Assembly (NCBI GenBank): GCA_946478675.1
Contig: CAMLEF010000019.1
Coordinates: 1 to 25,712 of the forward strand
Length of the DNA stretch: 25,712 nucleotides
Direction: 5' to 3'
Origin: an uncultured Flavobacteriales bacterium
GTDB lineage: Bacteria; Bacteroidota; Bacteroidia; Palsa-965
Positions 22,946-25,712 of the stretch are shown piece after piece. Position 1 is the first letter of the stretch, and every line of letters begins with the position of its first letter. Position numbers and translations under genes: made by a program. The notes under the pieces were generated by a model, which was given only the letters and a program-made list of their open reading frames with translations, searched no databases and was not told the origin of the DNA.

Positions 22946-22973
22946 TAGAACGAAGAAACGCGAAAAGGTTGCA
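22946..22973 (-). promoter_or_regulatory. Candidate ECF-dependent promoter (TGCAACC-N14-CGTTCTA)
   Basis: On the minus strand TGCAACC (22967-22973) is followed after 14 bases by CGTTCTA (22946-22952). The AAC-containing -35 and CGT-containing -10 are the pattern of ECF promoters. Transcription would start near 22940, about 11 bases before the sigma ATG. The box differs from the TAnnTTTG promoters of other genes here, which fits autoregulation. Confidence 0.5.
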
Positions 22974-23047
22974 CGGCTTTTTAAAATCTTCCGGCCGATC
23001 GTTCGCTCCTGCGGAATTCCGCCCTGAAAATCCGAAATTTGACTTTC

Positions 23048-23677
23048 ATGACGGATTATTACGCCATACTCGGCCTGAAACCCGGCGCTTCCAAAGAGGA
23101 GATCAAGCGATCATACCGCCGCCTGGCGATGCAATGGCATCCCGATCGCAATCCGTCACCCGAAGCGCGGCAGAAATTCATCCTGCTCACCGAAGCGTAC
23201 GATGCGCTGATGTCGGGGAAAACGTTCGCCACGTTTGTTCGCACCGGCCAGCGCGCCACTTCCGCACCGCCGCGACAAAAAACACGCGATGAAATTTTGC
23301 GTGAAAAGCGAATGGCGTATTATGAGAATTACGACAAAAAGTTCCGTGCCATCCGTGCGCAATACCGGAATCCTGCCACCGCGCCGCGTACCCGTAAAAG
23401 CATCTATGGTGAAATCTATTTGTATTTCGCAGCCGCCGCAGGAGCACTGCTCCTTTTTACGCTAATGCCTTTGGTAGTGGGAAGTCCGGCCGCGCTTACT
23501 GTTCTTTTTCCCATGGGATTAGGCGCCGGGATGACAATTTTCTGGCGTGGTGGAAGAAAGAAATATTGCGCCGATATGATTTTCGGAGAAGAAGAGAACT
23601 ATTCTTTTGAAGAGCTACGTGATTTCTTTGACGCAGCGCCGAATGTTACGAAGAATTACCGCGTAGGAAAATTCTGA
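23048..23677 (+). CDS. J-domain membrane protein (DnaJ-like)
   Basis: 209 aa from the ATG at 23048 (a TTG three codons earlier is also possible). A complete J domain covers residues ~1-60: [33 protein letters not shown] with the HPD triad needed to stimulate DnaK, and [15 protein letters not shown] basic linker follows. Two membrane helices lie at ~122-140 ([20 protein letters not shown]) and ~145-165 ([20 protein letters not shown]). The C-terminus is cytoplasmic and charged ([20 protein letters not shown]). It lacks the zinc-binding and C-terminal peptide-binding domains of true DnaJ, so it is a specialised co-chaperone recruiting Hsp70 to the membrane. The substrate is unknown. It is divergent from the sigma gene. 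Confidence 0.88.
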   Translation: MTDYYAILGLKPGASKEEIKRSYRRLAMQWHPDRNPSPEARQKFILLTEAYDALMSGKTFATFVRTGQRATSAPPRQKTRDEILREKRMAYYENYDKKFRAIRAQYRNPATAPRTRKSIYGEIYLYFAAAAGALLLFTLMPLVVGSPAALTVLFPMGLGAGMTIFWRGGRKKYCADMIFGEEENYSFEELRDFFDAAPNVTKNYRVGKF

Positions 23678-23696
23678 ACGAGGTTACTTTCCGAAC

Positions 23697-23915
23697 TCAA
23701 TTGTATTCCGCCAGTTCCGGGCACGGCAGGCTGCGAATGGAATCTGCGCGATGAACACTGTCGTTCGTATGTTTTTCCGCAATGGCATCTGCCTGCCTGA
23801 TGGAATCGGTCAGCTGCTTCATGAGTTGTTGTGCTTCCTGCTCCTGCGAAGAACCGCACTGAAAAGAAAGAAATGCAATCGCAGCAATAAAAAGCGGGGC
23901 GAAAAATTTTCTCAT
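23697..23915 (-). CDS. Small probable lipoprotein
   Basis: 72 aa. The N-terminus MRKFFAPLFIAAIAFLSFQC is a signal peptide with a cysteine at residue 20 followed by GSSQEQE. The residue before the cysteine (Gln) is unusual for a lipobox, so lipid attachment is likely but not certain. The rest is a short, charged, probably helical segment with two similar DSI-containing stretches (QLTDSIRQADAIAEK, NDSVHRADSIRS). It overlaps the stop of the upstream gene by four bases (ATGA), so the two form an operon. Family unknown. It is convergent with the J-domain gene, 19 bases apart. Confidence 0.7.
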   Translation of the reverse strand: MRKFFAPLFIAAIAFLSFQCGSSQEQEAQQLMKQLTDSIRQADAIAEKHTNDSVHRADSIRSLPCPELAEYN

Positions 23916-24469
23916 TTATTCGTTGGTTGATCAAAGAGGTGCGGATCGGCAGTATAGCGGTACGCGCCGTAGAGCATGTGCGCCTTTTCGATGTCGAGGC
24001 CGAAGCAGGCATTACCCGGGAAATACAAGCGATAGCCGATGAATTCCCCGTGCTGCGTCGGCGAATAGCTGAGATCGAAATCCGGCGTAATCATTTTCGA
24101 TTTCGTTTTGTTCATGTTGTCACGCCCCCAGCGCAGCACCGATTTGCAGAGACCGGTCTTGAACATAAAACGATTATCCGCAAACGCGAGCACGCCTGCG
24201 CTGAACGTGTGGTACCAGGTCGCCGTGTACAATTCGCCTTTCGAATGGAAATACGTCAGCGAAGCATACGCGCCCGTCGCCGTTTTCCCGGGAAGAAAAT
24301 CGAAAACAAAAGGCGTGTAGTTGAGCTCGGCGCCTATCGAGATGCCGGCATTGAAAATGTATCCCACGGAAATTCCCGGGATCACGGCAGAAGGACGCAA
24401 ATCAGCGCTGCGTAAACGTGTGGTCAACAGCAGGAGCAGCACAAACGGAAGAAGCTTGCGGGAGGTCAT
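23912..24469 (-). CDS. Predicted outer-membrane protein of unknown family
   Basis: 185 aa. A signal peptide covers ~1-21 (MTSRKLLPFVLLLLLTTRLRSA). The mature part alternates polar and aromatic residues as in beta-barrel strands: PGISVGYIFNAGISIGAELN, GAYASLTYFHSKGELYTATW, SAGVLAFADNRFMFKTGLC, EFIGYRLYFPGNACFGLD, MLYGAYRYTAD. There is no T9SS domain. Its stop codon overlaps the start of the small lipoprotein gene by four bases, so both products are probably made together and may form an outer-membrane pair. I do not recognise a named family. Confidence 0.75.
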   Translation of the reverse strand: MTSRKLLPFVLLLLLTTRLRSADLRPSAVIPGISVGYIFNAGISIGAELNYTPFVFDFLPGKTATGAYASLTYFHSKGELYTATWYHTFSAGVLAFADNRFMFKTGLCKSVLRWGRDNMNKTKSKMITPDFDLSYSPTQHGEFIGYRLYFPGNACFGLDIEKAHMLYGAYRYTADPHLFDQPTNK

Positions 24470-24526
24470 GTGTAAATGTGTTTTGCCAGTAACAATTTAC
24501 AACAATTCGCGCGCGGTCAAAATGTG

Positions 24527-24608
24527 AACCACGGAGACACGGAGGCACGGAGTTCTCGATACGCTCCACTACTCGAACTGACCTCCGTGCCCCCGTGCCT
24601 CCGTGGTT
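24527..24608. repeat. Inverted pair of CACGGAGG octamer arrays
   Basis: The left arm (24527-24552) reads AA, CCACGGAG, ACACGGAG, GCACGGAG, a period of eight. The right arm (24583-24608) is its inverted complement with 24 of 26 matches. The 30-base centre contains TTCTCGATACGCTCC and ACTACTCGAACTG, which can themselves partly pair. The element lies between dxs and the outer-membrane gene, both on the minus strand, and could form a large hairpin in the dxs transcript's tail. Confidence 0.85.
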
Positions 24609-24635
24609 AAACGCTTTAAAAAAATTCAGGAAAAA

Positions 24636-25712
24636 TTACCGGCTGTAAACCGTCTGGCTTTTCAGCACCATCTTCTTCGCCGTCGCTGCGATCGCTTCCG
24701 CGTCGAAGCCGCATTCTTTCCAGAGCTCCGGCTGCTCACCGTGCTCGATCCACTGATCGGGAATGCCGAGGCGTTTCACCTGCGCATTGTAACCGTGATC
24801 CGCCATGAATTCAAGCACCGCGCTTCCCAGTCCGCCGACGATCGTGCCGTCTTCAACGGTGATCACCTTGTCGAACTTCGAGAAGACTTCGTGCAGCAGC
24901 GCTTCATCGAGCGGCTTCACGAAACGCATGTCGTAATGCGCCGCGGACACGCCGGATTTTTTCAGCTCCGTGCAGGCTTCCGCCACAAAATTCCCGGGAT
25001 GACCGATCGAAAGGATCGCGATGTCTTTTCCGTCGTGGATCTTGCGGCCCGTGCCGATTTTAATTTCTTCGAACGGCGTGCGCCACTCGGGCATCACACC
25101 TTGTCCGCGCGGGTAACGGATCGCGAACGGAACAGCGTTCTTGTCGAGCTGCGCGGTGTACATGAGGTTGCGCAGCTCCGCTTCATTCATCGGCGCGCTC
25201 ACCACCATGTTCGGGATGCAGCGGAAATAAGCGAGATCGAATGCGCCGTGGTGCGTCGGACCGTCGGAGCCCGCAAGGCCACCGCGATCGAGGCAAAGCA
25301 CGACGTGCAGGTTCTGCAGCGCCACATCATGCACGACCTGGTCGTACGCGCGCTGCATGAACGAAGAATAAATATTGCAGAACGGCACCATGCCCTGCGT
25401 CGCAAGACCGGCGGAGAACGTTACTGCATGTTGTTCGGCAATGCCCACGTCGAAGGCGCGGTCCGGCATCGCTTTCATCATGATGTTGAGCGAGCAGCCC
25501 GTCGGCATCGCAGGCGTAATGCCCATGATCTTCGGGTTTTTCTCCGCGAGCTCTACGATGGTATGACCGAACACGTCCTGGTACTTCGGCGGCTGCGGTT
25601 CATTCGAAACGGCTTTGATGAGCTTGCCGGTCGTTTTATCGAACAACCCGGGCGCATGCCAGAGCGTGGGATTACCTTCTTCGGAAAATTTGAAGCCTTT
25701 GCCTTTAACCGT
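24636..25712 (-). CDS. dxs: 1-deoxy-D-xylulose-5-phosphate synthase, C-terminal part (cut by window edge)
   Basis: At least 358 aa of the ~630 aa enzyme; the 5' end lies beyond the right edge and the frame is open to the last base ([20 protein letters not shown]). It condenses pyruvate and glyceraldehyde 3-phosphate with thiamine diphosphate, the first step of the MEP pathway. The pyrimidine-binding domain shows [20 protein letters not shown], the catalytic Glu in [18 protein letters not shown], then [20 protein letters not shown] and AIRYPRGQG. The C-terminal transketolase domain shows [30 protein letters not shown] and [10 protein letters not shown]. The missing part is the TPP-binding N-terminal domain. 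It feeds the pathway to which ispG in this window also belongs. Confidence 0.97.
   Translation of the reverse strand, partial: TVKGKGFKFSEEGNPTLWHAPGLFDKTTGKLIKAVSNEPQPPKYQDVFGHTIVELAEKNPKIMGITPAMPTGCSLNIMMKAMPDRAFDVGIAEQHAVTFSAGLATQGMVPFCNIYSSFMQRAYDQVVHDVALQNLHVVLCLDRGGLAGSDGPTHHGAFDLAYFRCIPNMVVSAPMNEAELRNLMYTAQLDKNAVPFAIRYPRGQGVMPEWRTPFEEIKIGTGRKIHDGKDIAILSIGHPGNFVAEACTELKKSGVSAAHYDMRFVKPLDEALLHEVFSKFDKVITVEDGTIVGGLGSAVLEFMADHGYNAQVKRLGIPDQWIEHGEQPELWKECGFDAEAIAATAKKMVLKSQTVYSR

Noticed and set aside
23011..23022. Palindrome GCGGAATTCCGC upstream of the J-domain gene as an operator
   Set aside because: It is a perfect 12-base palindrome, but is short, has no second copy, and does not overlap a recognisable promoter box.
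24527..24608. Repeat arrays as CRISPR
   Set aside because: Units are 7-8 bases in direct tandem without spacers, in inverted pairs, and no cas gene is present.

Overview
The window looks like a chromosome segment from a moderately GC-rich member of the Bacteroidota. Three secreted PKD-domain proteins end in a type IX secretion sorting domain (FPNP followed by a GTY/GIYLVR-type end). Several genes are preceded by the Bacteroidota promoter box TAnnTTTG, sometimes with a TTG about 20 bases upstream. IspG is the long, insert-containing form typical of this phylum. No tRNA, rRNA, CRISPR array, transposase or integrase was seen.

Layout, left to right. Positions 1-9651 carry a T9SS/PKD protein (-), ispG (-), a small lipoprotein (-), a four-PKD T9SS protein (+), an outer-membrane beta-barrel protein (-), an EamA transporter (-), a one-PKD T9SS protein (+) and a NifS/IscS-like cysteine desulfurase (+). 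Positions 9868-12365 carry a long secreted MORN-type repeat protein (+) and a small membrane protein (-). Positions 12511-17365 are the conserved rimP-nusA-infB translation/transcription operon, with a textbook promoter, a terminator-like hairpin placed between promoter and rimP start, and a second hairpin between nusA and infB.

Positions 17211-20151 are the accessory part. A ~170 bp segment (last 33 codons of infB, its terminator, and the last codons of a convergent small gene) is repeated at 17965-18135. It is followed directly by an AT-rich island of about 1.9 kb carrying one CHAT-type caspase-like protease gene. The island ends in a GC-rich, promoterless 32-codon tail of another gene. The duplicated infB tail differs from the resident copy almost only by synonymous changes, as expected if it arrived with foreign DNA from a relative.

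Positions 20152-25712 carry a Prx6-class peroxiredoxin (-), an ECF sigma factor overlapping a membrane-anchored DUF4097-like anti-sigma candidate (-), a J-domain membrane protein (+), a two-gene outer-membrane/lipoprotein operon (-) and the 3' two thirds of dxs (-). ispG and dxs, both MEP isoprenoid pathway genes, lie near the two ends but are not co-transcribed.

A recurring feature is not explained by the genes. At least six intergenic gaps hold arrays of degenerate 7-8 base tandem units, mostly arranged as inverted pairs around a unique spacer, each gap with its own unit sequence.
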